Below are positions 45,775 to 58,061 of a stretch of DNA of 64,000 nt, one piece after another. The stretch's first letter is position 1; every line of letters begins with the position of its first letter. The position numbers and the translations under genes are program-made. Location: assembly GCA_020466095.1 (NCBI GenBank), contig CM035806.1:144315420-144379419 (forward strand), given 5' to 3'. This DNA comes from Chlorops oryzae (taxonomy: Eukaryota > Arthropoda > Insecta > Diptera > Chloropidae). The notes under the pieces are model-generated. The model made no database searches, had not been told where the DNA came from, and saw only the letters and a list, made by a program, of their open reading frames with translations.

Positions 45775-46165
45775 CAACTCCTTGCCCTGGGCCGCGCCGA
45801 CATAAGGCGCTTGGTGTTCATTATCACAGGACATTGCCTAAAAGGCAGGCATGCCGAACGCCTTGGCGTTCCATACAATGACTTCTGTAGAAGTTGCAGA
45901 TCGGAGGAGGAAGAAGAATCAGTGAGCCAGGAGAAGATCCAGGCTACTCGGCTCCTTCTTTTTCTCCTCCCTCACCGAGCTATCATCTGTTCGAATAAAA
46001 GACATGGCTCGCTTCATAAATGAGTCCAATTGGCTCCACCAAACGGGTAACTAGGGAGGCATGCCTTCCCGCGTGGTATCACAACGGGCCCACACGCGGC
46101 CTAAGTGTGTCCCCTTAAAGGGGGCAGCCACCCTAACCTAACCTTACCTAACCTAACCAAACCTA
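45775..46165 (+). pseudogene. 5'-truncated LINE fragment (C-terminal RNase H region and 3' end)
   Basis: The plus strand encodes IRRLVFIITGHCLKGRHAER then LGVPYNDFCRSC, the pattern (TGH...L.R.G...D..CR.C..EE) found at the C-terminus of RNase H-bearing non-LTR retrotransposon polyproteins. The expected Cys/His tail after the Glu run is lost by frameshift. The 3' end has GGTATCACAACGGGCC and CGGCCTAAGTGTG, then (CCTAA)n-like repeats near 46131-46160. It is dead and heavily 5'-truncated. Confidence 0.75.
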
Positions 46166-47141
46166 ATTAATCTAATTCCCTTTACAAAGATTAAAGGGGT
46201 TAATTTGAATAGCCTTAACATTACGCTTGAGATATGAATTTTCTAAATTAAGTAATTAAAATTTACTCTCAATTTTGGTAAAGCGAATTGAATCACATCA
46301 GTTTTCGAGTTGAATTTGTATGTATCTTTTTGTTCGGGAAAGGGAAAAAACAATCCACATTCCCAGATGGAAATGAAATTTTATTTAGAAATGTGAGAAA
46401 TGGATTTGCTTTTCAAGCTGGAAGATATTATATTTCAATTTGTTTTCTTTTTTTTTTTCGATGAAGACATGAAGATATTCGAACAAAATTTAACTGATAG
46501 ATGAGAGAAATAAAATGCAAGCACACTTTTAGGGTAAAAAGCCGATTTGAAATGGATTATTTAACACAATATCACATAACATGCTTGAAGGTTTTTCTTG
46601 ATTATCATTTATATTTTTGTTCATGCTGAATAAAGGCCGTTGAACATTCATGCTTGGCGATAAAACAACAATGGAACGGCGTGCGTGGGTTAAGGAAATT
46701 AATCGAAGCATGTAAAATTTTAAGAAAAAAAAAATAAAATAAATAAATAAATAAGAAATAAAATGGAGAATAGCTTGACTTTACGATTGGATGCAAAAAA
46801 AAAAAAAAAAAAAAAACAAATAAATAAAAGAAAGCTATAAAATCAAATAAGTACTCCAAAAAGGGTATAACCTAGAATTATGCTTCAAAAAAATTCCAGT
46901 TTTCCCTGAAGACCCTAAAATGTGCTTATTACTTAGTTTTTGATATTCAGAAATGTATTTTTATATTGTTTTTGTAATTACTTAATTTATCGTAAAGGTT
47001 CATTCAGGGGTTTGGGGGGTTTGGTTTCCAATTACAATTAATTTTATGGAATGTTTATTTTTTTTTTTTTTTTGGGTTGGTTTACTTCTATGCACTTTTT
47101 GTGCTTAACCGATTATACCTATTGGAAATTTTTATACTTAC

Positions 47142-47273
47142 ATTTATCCTGTCGCCGACGGCGCCGACATATGCATATGATGATGCAACAAATGATAACG
47201 ACAGCCAACAACAAGACCAATATGGATGCAACCAGTACGATGAGCGTTGTTTTATCCCAACGTTGCCACCAGA
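47142..47273 (-). CDS. Exon: juxtamembrane and transmembrane segment
   Basis: Phase 1 to phase 1, 132 nt. After the short juxtamembrane WWQRWDKTT comes a hydrophobic run of about 27 residues (LIVLVASILVLLLAVV then IICCIIICIC), followed by the basic stop-transfer cluster RRRRRQDK. This is a type I transmembrane anchor with cysteines at the cytoplasmic face that could be acylated. The acceptor is ACAATTAG and the donor is AAAT|GTAAGT. The exon fuses the last Ig domain to the membrane with no FN3 module. Confidence 0.93.
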
Positions 47274-48725
47274 CTAATTGTTCTATTTATTCAAGAGCGC
47301 AGAAGAACGCAGAGTAGTGACGGGAAGAGAAGGAGTGAAAAATAGAAGAAACAATTTCGCATAAGCAGAATGTAATCGCTTGGCTCATTATGAAAACGAG
47401 GGCTTCATTTTTAAATACAAAAAAACAGAAAAAGAAATAGAAATAGAAAAAAAAAAACACAAACAAATTCGTGTATACAAATAACAATGTAAATGGTGCA
47501 GGTTTTTCTTTCTTGGTGTTGTTTTTTTTTTTTGCTACTTTGGTACTTTTTTGTTGAAGCTGTCCCACTGTGCAAAGACTCCAGCGACAGTGTCAGTGCA
47601 GAAGATAGCGCCAGTAATACTTCAGCTGCACTGTTTTGTGTTGAAGCTTATGAAATGATGAATTTCACTGCTGCTTGACATATGTATGCACGCGCGTGTG
47701 AGGTTGCATTTTCAGGACCCTTCTAAGCCACACACGCACGAACACGCGGTCATGGAAGCATGCGAAGCTCGCACACACGCAAAAACACAAACACACCCAT
47801 GGCATAGATGTTGGATTTTTTTTATAATGGATGCATGGCTTTTTTCTTTTAATTTATCAAAATGATAAGCAGACAGGCAGCAGCAGCGTGTACGAATACT
47901 CTTGAGTGCATGTGTACTCGCGCAGCAAAACTACACACCATTTATAAATGTCTTTTTTTTTTGTTTCTTGCACTTCATACTTTGTGAAAGCGCATGTTTG
48001 TGAGTGAAGCGTATGACTTCTAATGCACAATTAGGTACATATATGTATGTGTATGGATGTGTGTTCTCTGCACGTCAGTTGAGCTAGTGTAAGTGGGTCA
48101 ATCAAAGTGAAAAGAATAAAGCAAGTTGGATTTTTAAAAATGCCCAAAAATTAAAAAAAAAAAACAAAAATACACAAATGTCTTGTTAGCAATAAACTAC
48201 TTACTTCTTGGACGCACTGTTGTTAGTTTAGCAGGGTTGCATTTTATTGAAATTGTGATAAGAAAGTTGAAAGTGATTGTGTTTATTTTTAAATTATTAT
48301 TTTTATATTAAATTTTGATTTAATTATAGCATTAGTGGATATAGTAGAAAAGAATGAAATCGAGAGAAGAAATGAAAAATGTAGGTAAATGAAAATGATT
48401 GTACTTTTTTTTTTTTTTTTTAGAATAATGAGCAAGCATTTTAGCGCGATTTATCTTGTTGTGGACAAAAGGGACGTATGTATTATTTTCGTTTTTCCCG
48501 CCCCATATGTTTTTCGGACCGGGTTTTCATATCATTTCTCTATTGATATTGTAGGTATTCGAAATGTCGGAAATGTTTCCGAGAATGTTTCGCAAGCAAT
48601 AGAACTCTTCGAAAAGTTGCAAAATCATGCCTTAATAAAACTCCATATATTACAAGTTTTTACCTCGCCACCAAATGTAGAAGGCCGAACCAGCTTTGTG
48701 AAAATATAATAATGTTAATAATAAT

Positions 48726-48760
<35 letters not shown>

Positions 48761-48803
48761 ATATGGGCCATTCCATGAATACGGTCCCACCCGTAACATT
48801 CAT

Positions 48804-49842
48804 TATACCCGACACACTCTGTGTCGAGGGTATATTGCGTTTGTGTGGTTGTATGTAACACCCAGAACCATCGAGATAGACCATACAAAATATATCGCAC
48901 CCTTGCTACTAAATCGGCACAATTCAAAATTTCTCATTTCTCGAAAATCATTCAATCTCTCTTGAAACTAAGGTGAAATAAAATTTTCCCTAAATTTATA
49001 TTACTCTCAATAGAATACTGCATCATTCAACACAAGCGTTAATTTTATAGGTGTTGGGTTTCTTACAGAAAAATGCAATCGAACATAAAATAATTCATAA
49101 CAAAAATTTTGAATTGGGCCGATTTATTAGCAAGGGTGCGATATATAGAAATTATCAGCGTCACTAGGAGATTCGATTTAGCCAGGTCTGTCTGTCCGTC
49201 CGTCTGTTTGTGTACAGTTTTATTATCGAAGGAGTTGAGCTATCTTGACGAAATTTGGTATGCGTGCTCACGGGGACATAAGTAAGGACAAGTTCGAGAA
49301 TGGACCCGATCGGACCATTTTTAGGGGTACCTCCAGTACTAGGGTTTGTTATGAAAATCACAAAAACTGCTCTAAAATCGAAGTTTTTCAAGATATTTTG
49401 ATGAAATTTGATATTTGAACATGTTTCAAGGCAAGTAATACGATTTCCAAAAATTTTAAAAGTGGGCGTGGCAAAAGGGCGTTTTTCGAAAATTTTCCCC
49501 TACACCCGAAATTCAAATGGGACTTGAACGAAATTTGGCACTTATGCTTCCTTTGTAGCCATAAACATCCTCCCAAAAAATATCACTGGTCGGTCCATTA
49601 TTAAGGGTACCTCCAGTACTAGGGTCTGTCACAAAAATCCCAAAACTGCCTCAAAATCGGACTTTTTCAAAATATTTCAATGAAACTTAGAATTTGAGCG
49701 TATATATATATTAGGGTCCGATTAGAATTCCAAAAAAATTTGAAAATTGGGCGTGGCAAAAGGGCGGTTTTCATTGATAAATTTAACAAAAGTCGGTAAA
49801 TGGGGCTCCTTATGCCCTCCTGACTATAACACCCTTACTTGT
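48804..49842 (+). mobile_element. GTCC/GTCT interspersed repeat, copy 2, interrupted by a MITE
   Basis: Begins TTATACCCGACACACTCTGT and ends ACACCCTTACTTGTT, as in copy 1. A 245-bp element sits inside at 48896-49140. Confidence 0.75.
48896..49140. mobile_element. TIR MITE, 245 bp, nested in repeat copy 2
   Basis: Ends CGCACCCTTGCTACTAAATC and complement of CGCACCCTTGCTAATAAATC, with further matching GGC.CAATTCAAAA. It is inserted in an ATATAT stretch, which copies 1 and 3 show uninterrupted. Confidence 0.85.
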
Positions 49843-50388
49843 TTTTTTTTAGTTTTTGCTCGTTTAACAATCGTTAAGCACTGAAATTACACAATTTGTG
49901 CTCAGAATGCCTGTCACGGGTGGGACAGTTTCTCGTGGAATTGCGCATATCTGAATAAAAACCATTTTGAATTGGCTGGGAAAAAAAAAGGGAATGGAAA
50001 AAATAAATTTCAAAACCGATCAAACGTCGAAGCCTTAATGAAAACTCTGCTTAATGACGCCACAGTGAGCGTTAAAAGTCAACAGACTTATCCAAACAGA
50101 CTCACTGGCATGAGTCAACAGAAGACAATCCTTTAAGCCGCTTATGAGAAATTCAAAGACAAAAAAAAAAAAAAAAAAAGAAATCAAACGAAAAACGGAG
50201 AAAAATTAAACAAAAAAAATTGAAAAAAAAAAAACAAATTCCAAATGGATCAAAGAAAGAAACAATACAAAAATCAATTTTCACTTCCGCAATCAACAAA
50301 ACAAAAGAAAAACTGCAAAATGGAAAACGAAGAACGGCATTTCTCCTTAAAAGATCGAAAGAGACACTGATAGAAACACACACACCGC

Positions 50389-50440
<52 letters not shown>

Positions 50441-50729
50441 AAGAGAGACAGACTATCCAAGGATGAACACGCACAATTGTATCGCGATTTTGTGCATCTC
50501 TAATTGTCTGTCGAGGATGCCAAGACACTCTGCGGAAAGAGTGTGAAAATGTTGAACAAGCTGAGCAACAATAAATGTTAAAACGTCAAGAAAACAACAA
50601 ATAAATAGAAAAATACATAATAAAATCAAAAACTAGAAGAAATAAGAAAGCATCACGATAGTTTCTATTCGGTTTTGCGTGCTTTCTTTTCGTATTATTC
50701 AAAGTCTAAACCATCGACAGGGCGAGACG

Positions 50730-50832
50730 AGCCGCGTCGAGTCGAGTCGAGTCGAGTCGCGTTGATCCGCTTCGTTTCGAGTTGGGTCGTGTCGTGTCAA
50801 GTCCAGTCAAGTTAAGTTAACTTGAGTTCAGT
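50730..50832. repeat. Drifting 5-bp tandem repeat (GTCGA/GAGTC)
   Basis: Starts as GAGTCGAGTCGAGTC and drifts through TCGTG, AAGTC and AAGTT variants. The phase of 5 is kept over about 100 bp. Confidence 0.75.
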
Positions 50833-50996
50833 TTGAGTTGCCATCATGCACAGCGATTTCATCGTTTTTCATTTCTTAGCTTTTTTCTCAAGGATTTAAT
50901 GAAAAATAGCAGGCAAAATAGCAACAACAACAACAACAGCAATAGCACAAAAAAAAGATACACTTCGCTATATTCGAACGTTCCGCGCTCGTTCCG

Positions 50997-51029
<33 letters not shown>

Positions 51030-52353
51030 CTATGCTGCCCAGTAACTCTCGCCGGAAATGGACGAAGATAAAGCAAATATTGACAGCAATCAGCTTCCGT
51101 TGCAATACGCTGAAGAGCTTGAACGCGCTTCTTCTTCTTCATAATCTTCTCCGTCTCCGTGGCCGTTTCCGCCGTCTTTTGCTCCAAGCCTCCTTTTCAC
51201 AGGGCGCTCTTCTTCTTGCTCCATTTCATTTTATTTTATTTCGTTCTTTGTTCAATCGCTTTTTTCGTTTGAATGACGAAAGATTCCAGAATTCGGATGG
51301 AGGAGGAGGAGGAGGAGGAGGACGCAAGAGGAGCCAAAATGAAAGCTTAGTGCGCAGAATATTGCATCTGACGGGTAAAAGAGGAGGTCTTTTGCTGTTG
51401 TCCTTTTGCTGCGACTGCTGCTGTTGCTGTTGTTGCTGTTTCCTTTTAAGTTGCCTTCAGTATCAATTTGGGTCAGAAAGACACAAGAGAGAGAGAGAGA
51501 GAGAGATAGATAATAAAAAAAATAAAAAACAGAGTAGTAAGTACCCTTGCTGTTGAGGATGGTCTTTTAAAAGCCATTTAGTCACCAATCCGATAAATGC
51601 ATTTCAGTTATAAATCTTCAATAAATGATTATCGATTCAGTGGAATCGTTTGAGATCTTTTCTCAATAATCGAATGCAATTTAAAACGAAGGATTCCAGG
51701 ATGAACGGAATTGAAGGATTCAGTTTTTCATTTTCCGAAAGGAACTCAACATTCTTCGAAGGACTTTTGCACATTTTCGCAAAGGGTATTGCCGGTTCAG
51801 GAAGGCACGCGGCCACCGAAATGGGATTTCAAAGTTTTAGCGATTTCGCGATAGGTGCTTAATACTCAAAAATACTGTGGAAACCAATCGGTAGTCTGAT
51901 ATTCCTTGGAAAATCCCTGGAAAATCCTTTGGATTGAACCTTTTTTTTCAAAATTTTAATATATGTTTATAGGTACCAAAAGCTTATTATGATAAAAAGT
52001 TGAAACTAGTTGCGACGAAGCGTTAATAAAATAAGGAATTAATTTTTTTTTTTTTTTTTTTTTTTGATTTTTACACTGAGAAAAATTTTTGAAACATAAA
52101 AAATAAATAGGGAGTAAAATTTTAAATCTCAAAAATTAATACAGACAGTAATATGAAATAATTGACGACCAAATGTTATTTTTTTTTTACACTGAGAAAA
52201 ATTGTTCCACAAAAAAAAATATTTTTCAGTGAATTTCAGTTTAGCAGAAAATTTGTTATACTTATCTCAAAAACTAAAATACGAGAATTAATTTCATGTC
52301 AGAATTAATAACCCAAAGAATCTAAAAAATTTTGTTTAATTTTTACACTGAAA

Positions 52354-52595
52354 AGTGGCTCTGGGATAGCGTAGGGGATGCGTGCTATGCTTTTGATCCC
52401 AAGGGTCCGAGGTTCGATACACGGCACAGGCGAAACGGAGTGTAATGTTCCAAGCCTAGCACTGGTTTCTCAAAAAATCGCATGTTAGGGGTACACTACA
52501 TAATAAGACAATACACTCACACACAAACACAAGAAAACCTACTTGGTATCACAATGGGCCGATTAACGGCCTAAGTGGCAGCTTCAACCTACCTA
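52354..52595 (+). mobile_element. tRNA-derived SINE with LINE-like tail
   Basis: The 5' head holds A box TAGCGTAGGGG (52367-52377) and B box GGTTCGATAC (52411-52420). After a body of about 110 bp, the 3' end reads GGTATCACAATGGGCC...CGGCCTAAGTG, followed by ACCT repeats. That matches the end of the LINE fragment at 46073-46105 (GGTATCACAACGGGCC...CGGCCTAAGTG). This is the standard head-body-tail plan of SINEs that borrow a LINE's 3' end. Confidence 0.75.
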
Positions 52596-52727
52596 CACTG
52601 AGAAATTTAAAAAAAAAAAAAAATTCAACACAAAATTTTATTCAGTGTATTACACTCTTCGCGTCACTTTCTGGTTACTTTTAAATTTACGTCATAGAGC
52701 GCCCCCACAAAAAAAAAAAAAAAAAAA

Positions 52728-53626
52728 ACAAGTAAGGGTGTTATAGTCAGGCGAGCCTGACAATAGAATACCCGACACAGACACATAATTTTTAATATCA
52801 AGAGGTGTTTAAGGGCATAAGGAGCCCCATATACCGACTTTTGTTAAATTTCTAAATGAAAACCGCCCTTTTGCCATGCCCACTCTTCAAATTTTTTTGG
52901 AATTATAATCGCACCTTTATATTTATGCTCAAATTCTAAGTTTTATTGAAATATTTCAATAAAGTCTGATTTTGAGGCATTTTTGGGATTTTTGTGACAG
53001 ACCCTAGTACTAGAGGTACCCTTAATAATGGTTCTATCGAAAAAATTTTTGGGGAGGACGTTACTGGCTATCAAGGAAGCATACGTGCCAACTTTCGTTC
53101 AAGTCCCATTGGTATTTCGGGTGTAGGAGACAATTTTTGAAAAACGCCCTTATGCCACGCCCACTTTTCAAATTTTTTGAAATCATATTACTTGCCTTTA
53201 AACATGTTCGAATATCAAATTTCATCAAAATATCTTGAAGGACTTCGATCTTAGAGCAGTTTTTGTGATTTTCGTAACAGACCCTAGTACTGGAGGTACC
53301 CCTAAAAATGGTCCGATCGGGTCCATTATCGAACCTGTTCTTACTCATGTCCCCGTTAGCACGCATACCAAATTTCGTCAAGATAGCTCAACTCCTTCGA
53401 TAAGATAACTGTATACAGACAGACAGACAGACGGACAGACGGACATACAGACGGACATACAGACGGACATACAGACGGACATACGGACGGACATGTTTAA
53501 ATCGAATCTCCTGGTGACGCTGATCATTTCTATATACATTTTGTATAGTCTATCTCGACTGGTTCTGGGTGTTACACACAACCCAACAAACGCAATATAC
53601 CCTCGACACAGAGTGTGTCGGGTATA
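52728..53626 (-). mobile_element. GTCC/GTCT interspersed repeat, copy 3 (inverted)
   Basis: Reverse-complement copy: starts ACAAGTAAGGGTGTTATAG and ends CACAGAGTGTGTCGGGTATA. Its microsatellite is expanded (GACAGACGGACATACAGACG near 53418-53490). Confidence 0.8.
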
Positions 53627-54062
53627 AAAAAAAACGCCCAACCCACCCACATGTCTATGATAAAGCTCGAGCATAATCCGGCTCTGCCTACAATTTTGGC
53701 TTCTAGTGTATAACGACATACATTACGACTACGATTTCGATAAGTTTGACGTTTACGGCTACAGTTACCGAGCGTATATGCTTACGCGATTACGTTTGTT
53801 TACCCTTCGCAGCAACATTAAGATTCGCTTGTTAGTCGCTCGTCCCCTTCGCGAGGACTTGAGCACTTGAGGACACTCAACGCTTACGCTGCGCTCAAAG
53901 CTAGCGGCAACGATCGTACGTGCGCATACACATACGTAAAAAAAGCACAAGAGCGCATACATACGCCGGTATGACCGGTGATGCGAATGTCAATTGCGAA
54001 TGCGGATTAAAAACAAAGAAAAAACAAGAAGGGGAACATGACTATTTGAGCGTTTCACTTAC

Positions 54063-54249
54063 CGGCGACTTCAATTTCACAGTATGAACCTATGCCTACG
54101 GTATTATTCGCTACACAACGGTATGTCCGAGCGATGGCGTAATCCTCCTCTAGAATAAAAAAGCTTTTATTCCTGTTCGCTCTTGCATCGCCGCCGCCAA
54201 GCCATTCAATAGTTTCATTTTCAGCCTTAATTGACCATGTAAAATCGGC
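54063..54249 (-). CDS. Exon: second half of Ig domain 5
   Basis: 62 codons plus one base. It begins ADFTWSIKAENETIEWLGG with the core Trp, and ends with ARTYRCVANNTVGIGSYCEI and VA. NET, NKS and NNT are glycosylation sequons. The acceptor is TTCTTTTGCAG and the donor is GCCG|GTAAGT (phase 1). The next exon found in matching phase is the transmembrane exon about 6.8 kb away, so this appears to be the membrane-proximal Ig domain. Confidence 0.92.
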
Positions 54250-55982
54250 CTGCAAAAGAAGAAAGGAAAAAGTAAAAAAATTTAAATTAAAATAAAAAAT
54301 AAAAAATAAACCGAGGACGAAATCAAAACGTGTTTGAATGTGTGCACATACATATAAAAATGCGCATTTATACAATATACATAGATATGACCATTTGTAA
54401 ATCTGTGTGTAGATGTACAATGTGCTTTTCCTGATAGCTGCTGAAACTATTTTCGGAATTAAATCGTTTGCTTTTTTAATACACTTAAAGGTAAAGCATG
54501 CGGAAAACCGTCCGCATAAGAAAGCAAAATTCATACATTCTCGGCTGGTCACCCACAAGAGTTTGTGCTTGTTGGGTTGTAATTGATCGACTTTTTTATT
54601 TTATTTAATTTTTTTTGTTGCTATTTTTTATTTTGGTCATTTTTATGGGTTGTTGTCGACATGGTTTTCCAGCTCGAGTGTACGAGCCATTTAACGCCTC
54701 TGAGTGAAAGTCCAGCGAGGAAATAAATGCAATTGGTCGTTTCGTTATATACAAGTAATACCGAAGGAATTTCCTTTATTCGATAACAACTAAGGGTGTT
54801 TTAGTCAAACTATAGCGAAAGGTGAGTGGTCGAAAAATATAATGTAATAAGTATGCCTCGGAATTTGAATATGTAAAAAAATAAAAAAATAAAAATTCAA
54901 AAATAAGTATATTCAAAAAACTTATAAAAAAAAAAAATTTATAAATATTCAAAAAGTATTCACAAAATATTCAAAAAGTATTCAAGAAATATTCAAAAAT
55001 ATTAAAAAGTTTAAAATTTTTCGAAAAATATTCAAAAAATATTCAAAAAATATTCGAAAAAAATTCAAACAAAAATGCAAAAAAATTCAAAATATTCAAA
55101 ATCCGAGCTCTAGTAATAAGTAAGACAAATTCCTGCAGTCGATAGGAGAGGGAAGAACTTTTTGTTATTGCATCCTCCACGACCATTTTCAGTGAGCTTA
55201 AATGTCAAAAAATGTCTAAAGAGGATCATTAAGGTTAAGAATATAATCTTATGGGTTTTGGTTCTTTTTTGAAATAGATCGAAATTCTGGGAAAATCACT
55301 AAAAATGGTTAGATCAAATGCATTTTTTGAACTGTTCCCTGTTTTAGGAAAGTTCGTTCAATTTTTTAATTGAGAAGTCTACATTTAAGCAGAAAAAGTC
55401 CAGGCGGGGGATCCAAACAAAAAAAAAAAAAACAAAAAAAATATTGTAACTTCCCATCGGGCATTGAGAATGTCGACAAATCTACCTCGAGATTCCGTTC
55501 TATCCATCTCTCATAAAATACCTCACACAACCTCAGAGAGAACCCCAAAAAATGGCCGTCCTAAGATTAGACAGAATCACACGACTGTCCGCTGTGCCCG
55601 CTGTACCATTTTGAAGGTCATATGGTCCACATTTCGTCAACTGTCACCCACTGTCACAGTACCTGTTTGGTTCCAAGAACGGGCCGACAGATGGACAAAA
55701 CATTATCCTTCATATTATTTTTTATTTTGCCCAAAAATATAATGTTTTTTTCTTTCTTTTTTTTTGTCTCGAAACTTGAATTGAGGAAGCAGCTTTCTCG
55801 AAATGAGCTAAGGTAATTGTTGCATCATGGGGCTCAATTTTTACTTGAAATGTCACGGCCTCTCGTAATATCGTTTGCCAACAGAATTTCCAGCTTATGT
55901 TTTTCTTATGTATATGCATTTTTTGCTTGTTTTCAAGGATTTCTGTGCAGTGTGCACATGCATTTTTTTTTTAAGTACTCAC
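54250..55982 (-). other. Intron within Ig domain 5
   Basis: 1.7 kb. It holds an ATTCAAAAAAT-type minisatellite at about 54890-55110 and poly-A/T runs. No exon. Confidence 0.65.
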
Positions 55983-56065
55983 TTCAAGCGGATTTCCATA
56001 TGCTGTACAGATGAGCGTGTCCCTGTCATCGATCTCGTATCTTTCAAGCTCGCAGCGCGGTTTAT
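55983..56065 (-). CDS. Exon: first half of Ig domain 5
   Basis: Two bases plus 27 codons, ending phase 0. The text is KPRCELERYEIDDRDTLICT followed by AYGNPLE, with the B-strand cysteine at LICTA. The acceptor is a strong TTTTCTTTTTGCAG and the donor is GAA|GTGAGT. It is too short for an ORF call but fits in phase with both neighbours, which gives good confidence. Confidence 0.88.
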
Positions 56066-58061
56066 CTGCAAAAAGAAAAAAAAGAAAGAAAAATTAATAA
56101 AAATTCCAATATGTGTGGAGCACAAAATTCAATCCATGGATATCCTTCGATTTCAAATCAAATGTCATGGGGCAATATTCAATAGCTTATCCCGCCTCAT
56201 CCTTTTCAATGATCTCTGTTACTTACAAATTGTTAAGCTCAACTGATAAATGAAGTCATTTCCCTCCTCTCCCCCCCCAAAAAAAAGCTTTACATTTTCT
56301 ATTCTTTTTTGCTTCCTCAGTTCAACGAATTCTACTCAAATCGAACGGGATAGTAATATAGAAAAAAAAAAATAAAAGAAATGACACCGAAAAGGGAAAA
56401 AGTGAATCTTTTTGGCATTCATATGCGATTGTCAACAAATGACGCCTTTTCGCATTTTGCAACTGCCAAACGATAAGCGCAGAAAATATAGACCATTGGA
56501 GAGAACAAAATGTACAATAAATTTTTCTTCTCTTATAATTTTATTTTTTTATTTTATTTTATGATGGAGTATATTCTTGCAGCCCCTTGCGCTATAAAAG
56601 AAAAAAGGGAAAAACCAATTACGTGGTGAACCATACAAGTTGAACTGCGTTTATTTCGGTTTTATTTGCTCTTCTTTTTTTTTGGACAATTGAAATTTAG
56701 TTTCAATGCCCAGCGGCCTTTTCAGTCGACCGACTGACTGACCAACCAACCATTCACGATAATCGCAGGCCATTGTGTACTAAAATTTTTTCAATATCCA
56801 ATTTCATGGAATCGAAACATCCCGATTTTTTTTTATTTTTTATTATTATTTTTTTATTATCATTTTTTTTATTATTTTGGCTACTATTCCTTAAGCTCAA
56901 TCAGTGGGGATTTTTTTTTAAATTTATTTATTTCTTTTTTTTTTTTTTTTTTTTTTTTTGCACACTGACGATATTTCCTTTCCCCGAAGGCCCCCGACAA
57001 CGACGCCGCTGTTCATTGTGCGACGGAAAGGAAGAAAAAAAGAAAAAAAAAAAAAAAAAACTAAAATCCAAAAAGGACACATAATAATCGTAACAATTTC
57101 ATACACTTGTGCAGTGAATGAATACACTATTGTGGCAGCGGATGCGGTCGTATAGGTCCAATGAATACTTACTACCCAGTCCGCTTTCATAGAATGTTGT
57201 GCCATTTCCGGAAGCGTATGTGACATGCCTTTGCCATGCCATGTCAATATTACGTGATACACTAACTGCCTCTCCCTTTCCCTCTCATTCCCTCCTGAGC
57301 ATTCGCTATCTTTCGGCTTCAGGTTCTGTTTCTCGCCCCACACCGTTCGCTGGGGCATAATATTACACTCTTTTACAAATAGAGTCATCCCGACAATGAA
57401 ATGGGATCGTCATCAGGGGGGCGGGGGGCACAAGGACAGGGTGACTGCAAATGGACCGTTGTATGTACCGATACAGGTTCGTTTTCGATAACCGCAAATA
57501 ATAAGTTACGTATTACAAAATATTGTATTGCATTGTGTGCGATATTTAGGCGCTCGAGGGAAGATATAACACACACAAAACGTTTATTGCGGCATTCGGG
57601 TCAGTTAAATCTCAAATAAATAAATTTTTTTTTTTTTTTTTGCTATCTTTCTTCTTACTTTGGGCTCGTATTTGATTTGATGTTCGGTTTCGAAGTGCCT
57701 TTACAGCCTTGGTTGAAAAGAAAATTGGAAAACAATAAATAGTTTATTCCCATTTTTTTTTTTTTTTTTTTTTTTTTGGTAATAATCCTATCCTACAATA
57801 ATGAGCCTTTAAATTACTTTGGTTTAATTTTTTATTATTATTATTATTTATTTTTTTTTTTTTGATTTTTGATTTTCAGAATCAATACCGTCCGCATGCC
57901 ATAGCCCAATTATGATTGTTCGCCTTATATCATATATTATTATATCATAGCTGTGAAGTAATGATTACTAATCGTAGTCATTAGTAATTTGATTACTTTT
58001 ATCCAAAAGTTGAAGTAATTGATTAAGTACGATTCTTTTCTGTTTGGCCCAATAATCCAAG

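Larger units (their letters stand above)
42682..47141 (-). other. Intron dense in DNA transposon remnants
   Basis: A 4.5-kb intron between the 34-nt exon and the transmembrane exon. Elements at 43331-43822, 43979-45006, 45220-45392 and 45775-46165 fill much of it. Confidence 0.65.
47274..54062 (-). other. Large intron before the transmembrane exon
   Basis: 6.8 kb. I looked here for an FN3 exon in phase 1-1 and saw none. Contents include repeat copies 2 and 3, a nested MITE, a (GA)n run at 50393-50440, GTCGA pentamers near 50730-50830, a GAG run at 51299-51321 and a SINE at 52354-52595. Confidence 0.6.

Noticed and set aside
46131..46170. CCTAA repeats as telomere-like DNA
   Set aside because: They directly follow the LINE 3' end and are its tail repeat; irregular units and only about 40 bp.
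51032..51556. 174-codon plus-strand frame with Leu/Arg runs
   Set aside because: Simple repeats (CTT, GAG, CTG and GA runs) and no recognised domain.
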